The translations under genes and the position numbers were made by a program. Of a stretch of DNA of 64,000 nt, positions 16,070-24,467 are shown one piece after another. Under the pieces are notes generated by a model. The model saw only the letters and a list, made by a program, of their open reading frames with translations. It had not been told where the DNA came from and ran no database searches. Position 1 is the first letter of the stretch; the number at the start of each line of letters is the position of its first letter. The stretch comes from Vibrio barjaei (lineage in GTDB: Bacteria > Pseudomonadota > Gammaproteobacteria > Enterobacterales > Vibrionaceae): positions 496,001 through 560,000 of the forward strand of contig NZ_LQXO02000053.1 in the NCBI RefSeq assembly GCF_001639065.2. Reading direction: 5' to 3'.

Positions 16070-16960
16070 TTATCCTTTAACACCGCCAGCTGTGAGGCCA
16101 CCCACTAACCAGCGCTGCGCAAGTAAGAATACGATTGTGATAGGTAATGCTGACAATACCGCCGCTGCCGCGAAGTCGCCCCATAAATAATTCTGAGGGT
16201 ACAGATATTGCTGCATACCAACCGCTAATGTGTATGAGTTTACATCAGAAAGCAGTAATGACGCTACTGGTACTTCACCTACGACCCCGATAAACGACAG
16301 GATAAAGACTACCGCTAGAATTGGCACAGACAGTGGCAATAGTACTAAGCGGAACGCCTGCCAAGGAGTCGCACCATCTAGTGCAGCGGCTTCTTCTAAA
16401 GAGTTATCAATCGTTTCAAAATAGCCTTTGATCGTCCATACGTGCAGTGCAATACCGCCTAAGTACGAGAAGATAAGACCACCATGCGTGTTCAATCCTA
16501 AGAAAGGAATGTACTGACCAAGTTTGTCGAATAGTGCATATAGTGCAACCAACGCCAGTACAGCTGGGAACATTTGGAAGATCATCATCGCTTTAAGAAT
16601 GGTGCTCTTTCCAGGGAAACGCATACGTGCAAAAGCGTAAGCTGATGTTGTTGACAGAGCCACAATCAAAATCGATGAGATGCCTGCTACTTTCACCGAG
16701 TTCCACAGCCATGTTAGTACTGGGAATGGCGGCGGTGTCACCGAACCATCTGCATTGGTCACAGAGAACCCTAGCGCCAGTTTCCAGTGCTCTAGCGATG
16801 GATTTTCTGGAATCAGACTGCCTGTCGCAAAGTTACCTTCGCGGAAAGAGATTGCGATTACCATCAACAGTGGGAAGATGATAAGTGATAGGAACACCCA
16901 AAGCGCAATATGGGTTGCCCACACTCGGTATTTTAATGATTTACCTTGTACCATTGCCAT
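16070..16960 (-). CDS. malG: Maltose ABC transporter permease MalG
   Basis: Inner-membrane permease of the MalFGK2 importer, 296 residues with six membrane helices. The ATPase-coupling loop is EEAAALDGATPWQAFRLVLLP (EAA motif, about residues 190-210). The C-terminus VGGLTAGGVKG matches MalG. The start ATG at 16960 follows AAGGA. It is last in the malE-malF-malG operon, 11 bases after malF. Confidence 0.96.
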   Translation of the reverse strand: MAMVQGKSLKYRVWATHIALWVFLSLIIFPLLMVIAISFREGNFATGSLIPENPSLEHWKLALGFSVTNADGSVTPPPFPVLTWLWNSVKVAGISSILIVALSTTSAYAFARMRFPGKSTILKAMMIFQMFPAVLALVALYALFDKLGQYIPFLGLNTHGGLIFSYLGGIALHVWTIKGYFETIDNSLEEAAALDGATPWQAFRLVLLPLSVPILAVVFILSFIGVVGEVPVASLLLSDVNSYTLAVGMQQYLYPQNYLWGDFAAAAVLSALPITIVFLLAQRWLVGGLTAGGVKG

Positions 16961-16971
16961 CGTGATATTCC

Positions 16972-18543
16972 TTAATCTTGCTCAAGTTTAGTGAAACGTA
17001 AGTTGAGTAGAGCTAACGCGCCAACCAATAGGAAGATAAGCGTTGCAATCGCACTTGCTAGACCGAAGTCTTGACCGCCCGAACCTTCAAACGCGATACG
17101 GTAGGTATAGCTTACTAATAGGTCGGTATAACCCGCTGGCTCAGAGGTACCAATCATGTTTGGACCACCTTGAGTCAATAGCTGAATCATTACGAAGTTG
17201 TTGAAGTTGAAAGCAAAACTTGCAATCAAAAGCGGCGTTAATGGTTTGATCATCAATGGCAACGTAACGCGTGTAAAGTTATGGATGAAGTTTGCTCCAT
17301 CAATCGCCGATGCTTCATACAAATCATCTGGAATCGCTTTTAGTAGACCCATACATAGGATCATCATGTAAGGGAAACCAAGCCAAGTGTTAACAATCAA
17401 CACCATGGTTTTCGCCAGAATTGGGTCAGAGAACCAGCTTGGACTAATACCAAATAGGCTCTGTAACACCATGTTGATTTCACCAAAGCTTTGGTTGAAT
17501 AGACCTTTAAAGATAAGGATTGAGATAAACGCTGGGACCGCATATGGAAGAATAAGCAGTACGCGATACACCGCACGTCCTTTCAGTTCCTCCCACTGAA
17601 CCACACTAGCCAACACCATACCGATGACCAAAGTAAAGATCACAGTCAGTACTGAGAACACAACCGTCCAAATAAAGATGCTAATAAACGGCTCTTTAAT
17701 ACCATCGTCTTTCCAAACACGCTCAAAGTTGTGCGTACCAATATCAACGATGAAACCCGGAGAAACCGTATTGCCAGTAAACTCTCCATTCGCATCAATA
17801 GGCTGATAGAAACCAACTTCCATATTCGGACGGAATGTCTCACCCGTCTTGTTGTTCAGAAGATCGTCAGAGCCCTCAATTTTGCTAAACAACGGTTGTA
17901 CCGACGCGAACTTACGTAGGCCACTCATTCTGATATCAGCGCCATCTGGCATGTGAAGATCGATAGTATTTAGCGCAGAACGGTTTTGAATAATCGCCTT
18001 AATTTTCTCTTTTTCACCCGACGGAGACTGAGCTTCAGAAAGGTCATATTCTGCTTTAGGGCTTGAGATATCGAACTCAGGCGTAACAAGCAGCTGATCA
18101 CCGTCTTTAACGTAAATACGATGGCCATTATCCGTTTTATACAAATCAAAAGAGAAGCTTTCACCGCTTTGGAATGTGCGCTGCATTAAGACACTTTGTG
18201 CCCTATCCAAAGAGAGTTGGTTTTTCGCACTGTAGTTAGTGAAAGCGAGTCCGACGGTATACGCTAATGGGAAAAGAATAAAGAGAATCATGCCCGCAAT
18301 ACCTGGATAGATATAGCGGTGAGCGTAAGTTTTCTTACTGCCGAAAATATAGAGTGCCAGAGCGGTTAAGATCACAGTAAGCATTGCAAAAGCAAGCTCA
18401 CCGCGTGAATACATAAGAATGGTCGCGTAACCGTTCACTAGTCCAACTGAGCCAAGAAGTCCCCACTTAATGAATACTTTCTTGCTGCTTGGAACTGTAG
18501 CGGTTGTTGCTGACATGGCATCTGTACCTTGAACTGACTGCAT
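16972..18543 (-). CDS. malF: Maltose ABC transporter permease MalF
   Basis: Inner-membrane permease partner of MalG, 523 residues. The N-terminal helices are followed by a large periplasmic P2 loop (about residues 95-280), as in enterobacterial MalF. The EAA loop DLYEASAIDGANFIHNFTRVTLP and final helices are present. The start used is the first ATG (AGG seven bases upstream); an internal ATG (MSATTATVPSS) ten codons in is an alternative. It follows malE with an intercistronic hairpin between. Confidence 0.96.
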   Translation of the reverse strand: MQSVQGTDAMSATTATVPSSKKVFIKWGLLGSVGLVNGYATILMYSRGELAFAMLTVILTALALYIFGSKKTYAHRYIYPGIAGMILFILFPLAYTVGLAFTNYSAKNQLSLDRAQSVLMQRTFQSGESFSFDLYKTDNGHRIYVKDGDQLLVTPEFDISSPKAEYDLSEAQSPSGEKEKIKAIIQNRSALNTIDLHMPDGADIRMSGLRKFASVQPLFSKIEGSDDLLNNKTGETFRPNMEVGFYQPIDANGEFTGNTVSPGFIVDIGTHNFERVWKDDGIKEPFISIFIWTVVFSVLTVIFTLVIGMVLASVVQWEELKGRAVYRVLLILPYAVPAFISILIFKGLFNQSFGEINMVLQSLFGISPSWFSDPILAKTMVLIVNTWLGFPYMMILCMGLLKAIPDDLYEASAIDGANFIHNFTRVTLPLMIKPLTPLLIASFAFNFNNFVMIQLLTQGGPNMIGTSEPAGYTDLLVSYTYRIAFEGSGGQDFGLASAIATLIFLLVGALALLNLRFTKLEQD

Positions 18544-18580
18544 AAAAGGACCTGCTAGCGATAATACAAAAATAGAAAAG

Positions 18581-18602
18581 AAGGAGGGGTTGCCCCCTCC
18601 TT
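18581..18602 (-). terminator. Intercistronic hairpin between malE and malF
   Basis: AAGGAGGGG and CCCCTCCTT form a nine-base-pair stem with a tiny loop, followed on the minus strand by CTTTTCTATTTTTG. In E. coli a repeated palindrome in the same gap keeps malE mRNA higher than malF; this looks like the functional equivalent (inference). Confidence 0.7.
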
Positions 18603-18627
18603 AAAAGGGTAGTTCTAATATCAATTG

Positions 18628-19809
18628 TTACTTAGTCATTTGCTTTTCTGCATCTGCTACAGCAGCATCAACAGTCTGACGTCCATCAACTACGTTTACG
18701 ATAGCGTTTTTAGCCGATGCCCAGAACGCACTCATTTGTGGAACGTTTGGCATGATTTCACCGTTCATCGCGTTGTCCATTGTCGCCGCGATACGCTCAT
18801 CAGCACCTAGCTCTTCTTGGAATGACGTTAGTGCAACGGCGCCTAGTGGCTTGTCGTTGTTGACTTGACGTAGACCATCGTTAGTCAGTAGATAATTCTC
18901 TAGGAATTCAACCGCTAGGTCACGGTTAGGTGATGCAGTGCTGATACCGGCAGTTAGTACACCAACAAAAGGCTTAGATGCATGGCCGTTAAATTTAGGA
19001 AGTGTTGCAACGCCGTAGTTGATGCCTGACTTCTCAATGTTTGCCCATGCCCATGGACCGTTGATCGTCATCGCAGTCTTACCTTGGTTAAACGAAGACT
19101 CAGACACTGAGTAATCCATATCCGCCGAGATAACTCCTTTGTCGACAAGACCTTTCACAAATGAAAGTGCGTCTTTCACGCCATCTTTAGCAATACCTGC
19201 GTCTTTAACATCATAAGTACCGCCATTGTATTTGAATGCATAACCGCCATCAGCCGCCATTAATGGCCATGTGAAGTACGGTTCTTTTAGGTTCCACATA
19301 ATTGCCGACTTGCCGTCTTTCGCAAGTTTCGCATTCAATGCTTCTACTTCTTCCCAAGTCTTAGGTGGGTTAGGAACCAAGTCTTTGTTATAAATGAGAG
19401 AAAGGGATTCAACCGCTACTGGGTAACCGATAATCTTGCCATCGTACTTAACTGCATCCCATGCAAAATCGATGATGCCTTCTTTAACTTCTTTAGAAGG
19501 TTTGATTTCAGCTAGCAAACCTGCTTGAGCGTACTCACCGAAACGGTCATGAGCCCAAAACACGATATCAGGACCGTCACCAGTCGCTGCAACTTGAGGG
19601 AAGCGGCTCTCTAGACCATCAGGGTGAGCAACTGTCACTTTGATACCAGTGTCTTCTTCGAACTTCTTACCTACTTCTGCAAGACCGTTATAACCTTTAT
19701 CACCATTGATCCAAATAGTGAGTTGTCCTTCTTCGATAGCAGCGTTTGCACCAAAAGAACCTAGAGCAACTAGTGTACCTAGAGCTACAGTGCTTAGGGC
19801 TTTTTTCAT
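18628..19809 (-). CDS. malE: Maltose/maltodextrin-binding periplasmic protein MalE
   Basis: Soluble receptor delivering maltodextrins to MalFGK2, 393 residues from the chosen start. The signal peptide is MKKALSTVALGTLVALG with cleavage after GANA. The mature part is typical (GQLTIWINGDKGYNGLAEVG, GDGPDIVFWAHDRFGEYA, MTINGPWAWAN). The frame includes an earlier ATG, but AAGG is correctly spaced only for the ATG at 19809. It is first in the malEFG operon and divergent from malK. Confidence 0.96.
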   Translation of the reverse strand: MKKALSTVALGTLVALGSFGANAAIEEGQLTIWINGDKGYNGLAEVGKKFEEDTGIKVTVAHPDGLESRFPQVAATGDGPDIVFWAHDRFGEYAQAGLLAEIKPSKEVKEGIIDFAWDAVKYDGKIIGYPVAVESLSLIYNKDLVPNPPKTWEEVEALNAKLAKDGKSAIMWNLKEPYFTWPLMAADGGYAFKYNGGTYDVKDAGIAKDGVKDALSFVKGLVDKGVISADMDYSVSESSFNQGKTAMTINGPWAWANIEKSGINYGVATLPKFNGHASKPFVGVLTAGISTASPNRDLAVEFLENYLLTNDGLRQVNNDKPLGAVALTSFQEELGADERIAATMDNAMNGEIMPNVPQMSAFWASAKNAIVNVVDGRQTVDAAVADAEKQMTK

Positions 19810-19996
19810 GTTCATATCCTTTTTATAGTTTTGATCGCAGGGTCATCCAGAGGATTTTCCTAAATTTCGATGAGTATCATCTAAAAAATACAGCAAGGTC
19901 TCATCCTCCTACTCTCTACGCCCTTTGGAGTAGCAATGATTTCCGTGATCTCAATCGCCCAAGACTATAGATCAACATCACAAAACAATCTTCTGT

Positions 19997-20012
19997 TGTG
20001 ACATGTTTCACC
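19997..20012. promoter_or_regulatory. CRP binding site
   Basis: TGTGA-CATGTT-TCACC matches the CRP consensus TGTGA-N6-TCACA at nine of ten conserved bases. It fits catabolite activation of the mal genes. Confidence 0.65.
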
Positions 20013-20054
20013 ATTATGAGGAGTAATTATTTGAACTGGATCTCATATGCCTTT

Positions 20055-20092
20055 TCTCCTCCCCTAACCCCTCCTCCCTTCCTACTCCCCCC
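20055..20092 (-). promoter_or_regulatory. Array of MalT-like boxes
   Basis: On the minus strand this C/T-rich block reads as three direct repeats close to the MalT box GGGGA(T/G)GAGG: GGGGAGTAGG, GGGAGGAGGG and GGGGAGGAGA, about 14 bases apart. All point towards malE. A MalT gene is not in the window. Confidence 0.55.
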
Positions 20093-20338
20093 ACAATTAT
20101 TTTTATCAGGAGGATGTACGACTTACATGAATCAAGGAAACTGCAGTCATCCAAGAGTGGATGGTAAGAACCCTTTACCAGTAAGAGCCATGTGCTCCTT
20201 GAGTTTCATACGAAACACATGCTGGGTTTGCATCGCCGGACTCGCCAAGTAGTCATAAATGAAGTACTAGTGGTAATTTATTTTACGGGGGAGAACTTCA
20301 ATTTATGTCGGGGGATACTAGCGAAGTCTTGGCTTTGA

Positions 20339-20373
20339 GGGTGGCGCCATATCGTACAGCGCCGCCCTTTTTT
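20339..20373 (+). terminator. Strong terminator upstream of malK
   Basis: GGGTGGCGC (20339-20347) pairs with GCGCCGCCC (20359-20367) with one G-T wobble, then a T-run (20368-20373). It faces the same way as malK but lies 158 bases before it, so it must end some other transcript: a leader attenuator or a small RNA. Confidence 0.75.
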
Positions 20374-20530
20374 CTTTCCATCGGGGGCTAGATAGACAAT
20401 CAAAGGACAAGGCCTTTTAACAAAATCGAGCAATACCCTATTCACTTACCAATTTCCTACTATTATTAGCTGCCAACTTATCTTTATAATGACCGGCAGA
20501 AAGATAAAAAATGAATCGAGGACGAGCTAC

Positions 20531-21640
20531 ATGGCGAGTGTCACGTTAAAAAATGTTAGTAAAGCGTACGGCGACGTACTGATCTCCAAGAATGTCGACC
20601 TAGAAATCAACGAAGGCGAGTTTGTTGTCTTTGTCGGTCCATCTGGTTGTGGTAAATCAACTCTACTACGTTGTATCGCAGGTTTAGAAGACATCACGTC
20701 CGGTGATTTATATATTGGTGATGAGCGCATGAATGATGTAGAGCCATCAAAGCGTGGCGTAGGTATGGTATTCCAGTCTTATGCACTCTACCCTCACCTT
20801 AATCTTTACGACAATATGTCGTTTGGTCTTAAACTCGCTAAAGCAGATAAAGCAGAAATCGACCGCCGTGTTGAACATGCTGCTGAAATTCTTCAGTTGG
20901 GTCATCTATTAGAGCGCCAACCTAAAGCACTTTCTGGTGGTCAACGTCAGCGTGTCGCTATTGGTCGTACTCTAGTATCTCAACCCAATGTATTCTTACT
21001 AGATGAACCCTTGTCTAACCTTGATGCAGCGCTGCGTGTCAACATGCGTTCGCAAATCACTAAGCTGCAACGTCAACTTGGTTGCACCATGATCTATGTA
21101 ACGCATGATCAGGTGGAAGCGATGACTATGGCAGACAAAATTGTTGTCCTAGATGCTGGCTACGTGGCACAGGTCGGTAAACCACTAGAGCTTTATCATT
21201 ATCCTGACAACCGTTTTGTCGCTGGTTTTATTGGCTCTCCAAAGATGAACTTCATGAGTGTTTTCATCGACGAAGTAGAAGCAGAGCGCGTAAAAGTTCA
21301 GCTTTCTGACGGCGACTCATTCTGGATTCCAGTAGATGGGACAACCGTAAACAAGGGTGACCGTATGTCTATGGGCGTACGTCCAGAGCACCTTGTCTCT
21401 GAAGAGGAAGGCGATGCTAAAGTTGAAGGCGAAGTTATGATCGTTGAGAAGCTTGGCAACGAGACTCAAGTCTATCTAAATCTAGAAAGTGCTGATGCTG
21501 ACGTTATCTACCGTCAACCTGACACCCTTGAGGTAGAAGTCGGTGACCGTATTAAGATTGGTATCCCAGCACATCGTTGCCACTTGTTCCATAGTGATGG
21601 TAAGGCGTGTCGTCGCTTGTATAAAGAGGCAGGTGTATAA
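20531..21640 (+). CDS. malK: Maltose ABC transporter ATPase MalK
   Basis: ATP-hydrolysing subunit of the MalFGK2 importer, 369 residues. Walker A GPSGCGKST, Q-loop, signature LSGGQRQRVAIGRTL, Walker B VFLLDEP and the switch His in VTHDQ are intact, followed by the C-terminal regulatory (TOBE-like) domain. The start is the ATG MASVTLKNV at 20531 (GAGGA eight bases upstream); the open frame extends a little further back. It is divergent from malEFG. Confidence 0.96.
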   Translation: MASVTLKNVSKAYGDVLISKNVDLEINEGEFVVFVGPSGCGKSTLLRCIAGLEDITSGDLYIGDERMNDVEPSKRGVGMVFQSYALYPHLNLYDNMSFGLKLAKADKAEIDRRVEHAAEILQLGHLLERQPKALSGGQRQRVAIGRTLVSQPNVFLLDEPLSNLDAALRVNMRSQITKLQRQLGCTMIYVTHDQVEAMTMADKIVVLDAGYVAQVGKPLELYHYPDNRFVAGFIGSPKMNFMSVFIDEVEAERVKVQLSDGDSFWIPVDGTTVNKGDRMSMGVRPEHLVSEEEGDAKVEGEVMIVEKLGNETQVYLNLESADADVIYRQPDTLEVEVGDRIKIGIPAHRCHLFHSDGKACRRLYKEAGV

Positions 21641-21659
21641 TCTTTTCTAGTTAATCGCT

Positions 21660-22037
21660 TCACGCGTTGAGACTTACTGAAAAGTCCTCCTTCTCTTTAT
21701 GAGAGTGTGAGGACTTTTTTATGTCTTCAATCAAGCAACGCTTATCGATAATTAATTTACTCGTGCTTTTGCTATCTTCGACTACTATAGGGAAAACCTC
21801 TTTATTTAAGCTAAAAAGAGCTGTACCACCAGAGGCCTGCCAACGGAAGCGGTCGTCCATAGATGTCGTTACATCGATGATTGGATTACCTTTATCAACC
21901 TCTAATATTATCTCTATCTGCTGATGCTTGAGTTCACACTTAACTTGCTCTTTCAATAACGAAGAAGACCCATCAAAAGCTATGACCCAAAAAAAGACGG
22001 TGTTAAACACCGTCTTTTCTATATCAAATAAACGCAT
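21660..22037 (-). CDS. CsgC-position secreted curli accessory protein, copy 1
   Basis: 125 residues with a hydrophobic N-terminus (signal-like stretch NTVFFWVIAFDG) and a beta-rich body. It starts one base after the csgA1 stop, the place csgC holds in csgBAC operons. It shares with the second copy (27620-27964) a pattern of Cys, GG, FP-hydrophobic-E and a second Cys 67 residues later (VKCELK ... DKRCLIE), so the two are paralogues and probably disulfide-bonded. CsgC/CsgH proteins restrain amyloid formation in the periplasm; that role is inferred here from position. A terminator hairpin is embedded in codons 6-16. Confidence 0.7.
   Translation of the reverse strand: MRLFDIEKTVFNTVFFWVIAFDGSSSLLKEQVKCELKHQQIEIILEVDKGNPIIDVTTSMDDRFRWQASGGTALFSLNKEVFPIVVEDSKSTSKLIIDKRCLIEDIKKSSHSHKEKEDFSVSLNA
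21681..21720. terminator. Terminator after malK, overlapping the csgC-like gene end
   Basis: AAAGTCCTC (21681-21689) pairs with GAGGACTTT (21709-21717), with an inner TCTC/GAGA extension and a T-run to 21720. It terminates malK on the plus strand. On the minus strand it falls inside the last codons of the convergent csgC-slot gene. Confidence 0.8.
21989..22018 (-). terminator. Terminator-like hairpin inside the 5' end of the csgC-like gene 1
   Basis: On the minus strand AAAAGACGGTG, a five-base loop and CACCGTCTTTT form an 11-bp stem followed by a run of seven T. It begins about 20 bases after the csgA1 stop and encodes part of the signal peptide of the next gene. It looks fully able to terminate csgBA transcripts. 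Confidence 0.8.
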
Positions 22038-22038
22038 T

Positions 22039-22842
22039 TTAGTTTTGATGTACGTAGACTGTGCTATTCAAAGAGTTCATTTGTGAAACATATGAACTGT
22101 CTGCTGCACTTTGGATAACATCAATATCACCGCCACTAGAGGCCACTAGATACGCTTCTGAGAGGTTATTATTGCCTTTCTGGTTAATCATCAAGTCATT
22201 ATTTGAACTAGATGCACTCAGCTCAACAATAGACACATTGTTTTTCTTACTAGTATTTTTACCTTGCATAACAGTAATCATGTTGTTCGAAGAGCTATCA
22301 GATAAACGAATTTCCGAGTCTTGGTTTTCCCCATTCTGAGTTACTGCAATTGTGTTCGATTTACTCGCACCTCTAGAGCGAACTCGCGACCAGTTATCTA
22401 CACCAGTTTGCGCAACCGTTGCTGTCGAGTTATCTTCATCATGTCTGAAATTGACGACAGAGTCATTCGCATGGCCATCTTGAGTTACGTCGATATCTGC
22501 TCCGCCTGTGGTTCCACTGATTTTAACTTTGGAGTCATTGAAACTGTAACCACCAGATTGGTCAATCATCACATCATTATTATTACCTGGGCTATTCAAT
22601 CTGATATCAACAACCGAACGGTTACCATCAAACACGCCCAACTCCCCTTGCATCACTGTTACGCTAGTACCTACATCGTTTGATTGCAAGACCACACTTT
22701 TGTTGTCTTTATCACCCTGAACATCCATGCTCTGATATGCTGCATAATTATTGAATGATATTTCTTTCCCTGTACCAGGGCCTGCGGCCATCGCTGTCGA
22801 AGAAGCAACTGCAACACCTAAAGCTAATGCTAACATTTTCAT
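22039..22842 (-). CDS. csgA: Major curlin-like amyloid subunit, copy 1 (CsgA-like)
   Basis: Secreted fibre subunit of functional amyloid, 267 residues, well above the 151 of E. coli CsgA. Signal peptide MKMLALALGVAVASSTAMA, then a long Ser/Asn/Gln/Gly-rich body of beta-strand repeats with alternating hydrophobics (ADIDVTQDGHANDSVVNF, NTIAVTQNGENQDSEIRL, NDLMINQKGNNNLSEAYL). These match the curlin repeat x-Q-x-G-x2-N. The true start is the ATG at 22842 after AAGGG. It lies between csgB1 and the csgC-like gene on the same strand. Confidence 0.88.
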   Translation of the reverse strand: MKMLALALGVAVASSTAMAAGPGTGKEISFNNYAAYQSMDVQGDKDNKSVVLQSNDVGTSVTVMQGELGVFDGNRSVVDIRLNSPGNNNDVMIDQSGGYSFNDSKVKISGTTGGADIDVTQDGHANDSVVNFRHDEDNSTATVAQTGVDNWSRVRSRGASKSNTIAVTQNGENQDSEIRLSDSSSNNMITVMQGKNTSKKNNVSIVELSASSSNNDLMINQKGNNNLSEAYLVASSGGDIDVIQSAADSSYVSQMNSLNSTVYVHQN

Positions 22843-22884
22843 AATAAAACCCTTATTTCCTTTTAAGTTTCCATGTCGACTATA

Positions 22885-22902
22885 ACTTCTATAAAAAGAA
22901 GT
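22885..22902 (-). other. Intercistronic csgB1-csgA1 hairpin
   Basis: ACTTCT (22885-22890) pairs with AGAAGT (22897-22902), and GTCGAC lies next to it (22875-22880). The same combination is found between csgB2 and csgA2, so it appears conserved after the duplication. Confidence 0.5.
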
Positions 22903-22937
22903 CATTTACTAAACCAAAATAACGTTAGTACCGCGCG

Positions 22938-23576
22938 CTAGTTAGATTGGTCTATGTAAATTCTCATTGCACTTGATGCATTAATTAATATGTTATCCCC
23001 ACCATTCTGAGAAACACCTAAATTAGCACCACCTGACCCAGCGACAAACGCAATATTGTTATCGTTTTCTTGATTAATACTGAGTTTGCTCGAAGGATGA
23101 AATATATTTGCTTGACCTATTACCGCTAGGTTATTGTCTCCTTTTTGGGCAACAAGAGCTTGACCATTTCTTCCAATCTGACCAATAGCTGCTGCGTTGT
23201 TATCACCCTGTTGATTGATATAGGCGGTATTCGCTGCCCCTTTCTGTCCGATTAGGGCAGTATTGCTACTACCACTTTGTACTATTTTCGCCTTGTTACC
23301 TGCTGAGTTTCCCGGACTTTCCTGAACTACAACCGCAAGCGCATCAGTAGCGTTAGTTATTTGGACCTCTGAATAATTATCGATGTCATCTACAGTATTG
23401 AGTAAATCATTGAAATCACTTTGGATATCATCGTTCACTCCATGTAAGAAAACACCTTGAGAATCGACTCCTCCATTGGGAGCAAAAACCAGAGTTGAAC
23501 CCGCAGCACTAGCACTAGCGACTAAACACGCTGCGCTTAACACCGATTGAAGTTTCGTTTTTATCGAAGCATTCAT
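22938..23576 (-). CDS. csgB: Minor curlin-like nucleator, copy 1 (CsgB-like)
   Basis: Surface-anchored nucleator of curli, 212 residues. Signal peptide MNASIKTKLQSVLSAACLVA with cleavage near SASA. The C-terminal half holds the repeats (NKAKIVQSGSSNTALIGQKG, NTAYINQQGDNNAAAIGQIG, NLAVIGQANIF). Compared with CsgA it has the NxAxIxQxGxxN pattern typical of CsgB. The frame opens at an upstream GTG, but the ATG at 23576 has AAGG correctly spaced. First gene of csgBAC copy 1 and divergent from csgEFG. Confidence 0.88.
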   Translation of the reverse strand: MNASIKTKLQSVLSAACLVASASAAGSTLVFAPNGGVDSQGVFLHGVNDDIQSDFNDLLNTVDDIDNYSEVQITNATDALAVVVQESPGNSAGNKAKIVQSGSSNTALIGQKGAANTAYINQQGDNNAAAIGQIGRNGQALVAQKGDNNLAVIGQANIFHPSSKLSINQENDNNIAFVAGSGGANLGVSQNGGDNILINASSAMRIYIDQSN

Positions 23577-23974
23577 TGCGACCTTCCCTGAATTGCTAAA
23601 TGTATCGACTTTCACCCTGCTTCAGAGTTACCTGAGCACAAATTTCATATTTAAACGCCAAGGTTCTTAAAGAGATGTTATGGTGCGTTCAATACAGTAA
23701 TGTCTTTCCGCCAAAAAAAATAGAACCGTTGACTTTTAAAATTCTAAATACAACTACTTTTATTCACACTAAACTTAAATTGATTTGTAAATAATAAACC
23801 TTGGATATTTGACGTAACTTTTAGGTAATTAAAAGAACCGAAGTATGAAAAAAAAGTCATAATAACTAGTGCTAAAGTTTATGCAGTGAAAAAACGCTTT
23901 GAGTTAATATTTAACTAAGTTCATTTGAACTCGCTCTTCTCATTTTTTAAACGGATTTTTGAATGGGAGCCAAC
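23577..23974. promoter_or_regulatory. Divergent promoter region of csgBAC-1 and csgEFG
   Basis: 398 bp, strongly A/T-rich, without a gene I can support. It must contain promoters for both directions and probably binding sites for a CsgD-type regulator, but I cannot point to a particular site. Confidence 0.5.
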
Positions 23975-24457
23975 ATGAAGTTATTGCTGCTTACAAGTAT
24001 TGTCTGTTTTTTTGCCTCTTCTGCTTTTGGGACGGGGAACAGCAATGGTATTGAAAATGGGGCTCCCTTGGAAAACGGTAAAAAGATAGAAGGGCAAGGA
24101 GACAAACTTAAGGTTAATTTTAACGACTTTAGCGAAGTTAGTGGTGTTATCGTCGATAGAACTATCACTCGTTTAGGGGAAGACTTTTACTTTTTCTTCT
24201 CTCAACAACTTAATGATAGATACCCTGACCTTAAAGAAAATCTCACTATCAAAGAAATCCCGACAGCGCTTTCCGGAAGTATTATTGAGGTATACCATTC
24301 TCGAAAAGCTATCTACAGAACAGCGTTGTCACCAGGTCGAAGACAGGCTAAAGACCGGGCAAACGATGCCTTACAAGTCGTGGGTAATTACATTATCCGA
24401 TGGCAGGCTGAGCGTCTTTACATGGACACCTTTGATTTGGAACACGATGAATTTTAA
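23975..24457 (+). CDS. csgE: Curli secretion specificity factor CsgE
   Basis: Periplasmic cap that directs curlins to the CsgG pore, 160 residues. Signal peptide MKLLLLTSIVCFFASSAFG. The family core is VIVDRTITRLGEDFYFFFSQ, then LTIKEIPTALSGSIIEVYH. The chosen ATG at 23975 follows GGGAG; an in-frame ATG four codons earlier is less well placed. First of csgE-csgF-csgG; the CsgF start follows 10 bases after the stop. Confidence 0.92.
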   Translation: MKLLLLTSIVCFFASSAFGTGNSNGIENGAPLENGKKIEGQGDKLKVNFNDFSEVSGVIVDRTITRLGEDFYFFFSQQLNDRYPDLKENLTIKEIPTALSGSIIEVYHSRKAIYRTALSPGRRQAKDRANDALQVVGNYIIRWQAERLYMDTFDLEHDEF

Positions 24458-24467
24458 GGCGGCAAGG

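Larger units (their letters stand above)
15882..16072 (-). ncRNA. micX: Candidate 3'-UTR small RNA of malG (MicX-like)
   Basis: Between the malG stop and a second strong terminator lie about 190 bases without a convincing gene, bounded by two rho-independent hairpins (16034-16060 and 15882-15911). From memory, V. cholerae MicX is transcribed from within the 3' part of VCA0943 (malG), made as a roughly 300-nt precursor and cut by RNase E to about 190 nt. The position and size fit well. I cannot compare sequences, so the identity is an inference. Confidence 0.5.
19810..20530. promoter_or_regulatory. malE-malK divergent regulatory region
   Basis: 720 bp without a convincing gene. Visible elements are minus-strand MalT-like cores (GGATGA at 19902-19907; the array at 20055-20092; GGATGA at 20147-20152), a CRP site (19997-20012), a plus-strand GGAGGATG at 20109-20116, and a strong plus-strand terminator (20339-20373) upstream of malK. 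A possible -10 TATAAT lies near 20485. MalT and CRP are the known activators of mal operons. Confidence 0.6.

Noticed and set aside
15847..16101. 84-residue open frame on the minus strand after malG
   Set aside because: It crosses two terminator hairpins, has no convincing ribosome-binding site and no recognisable protein pattern; the region is better explained as a 3'-UTR RNA.
19998..20252. 84-residue open frame in the malE-malK gap
   Set aside because: Its low-complexity Pro/Leu run comes from the C/T-rich MalT-like boxes; no ribosome-binding site or family signal.
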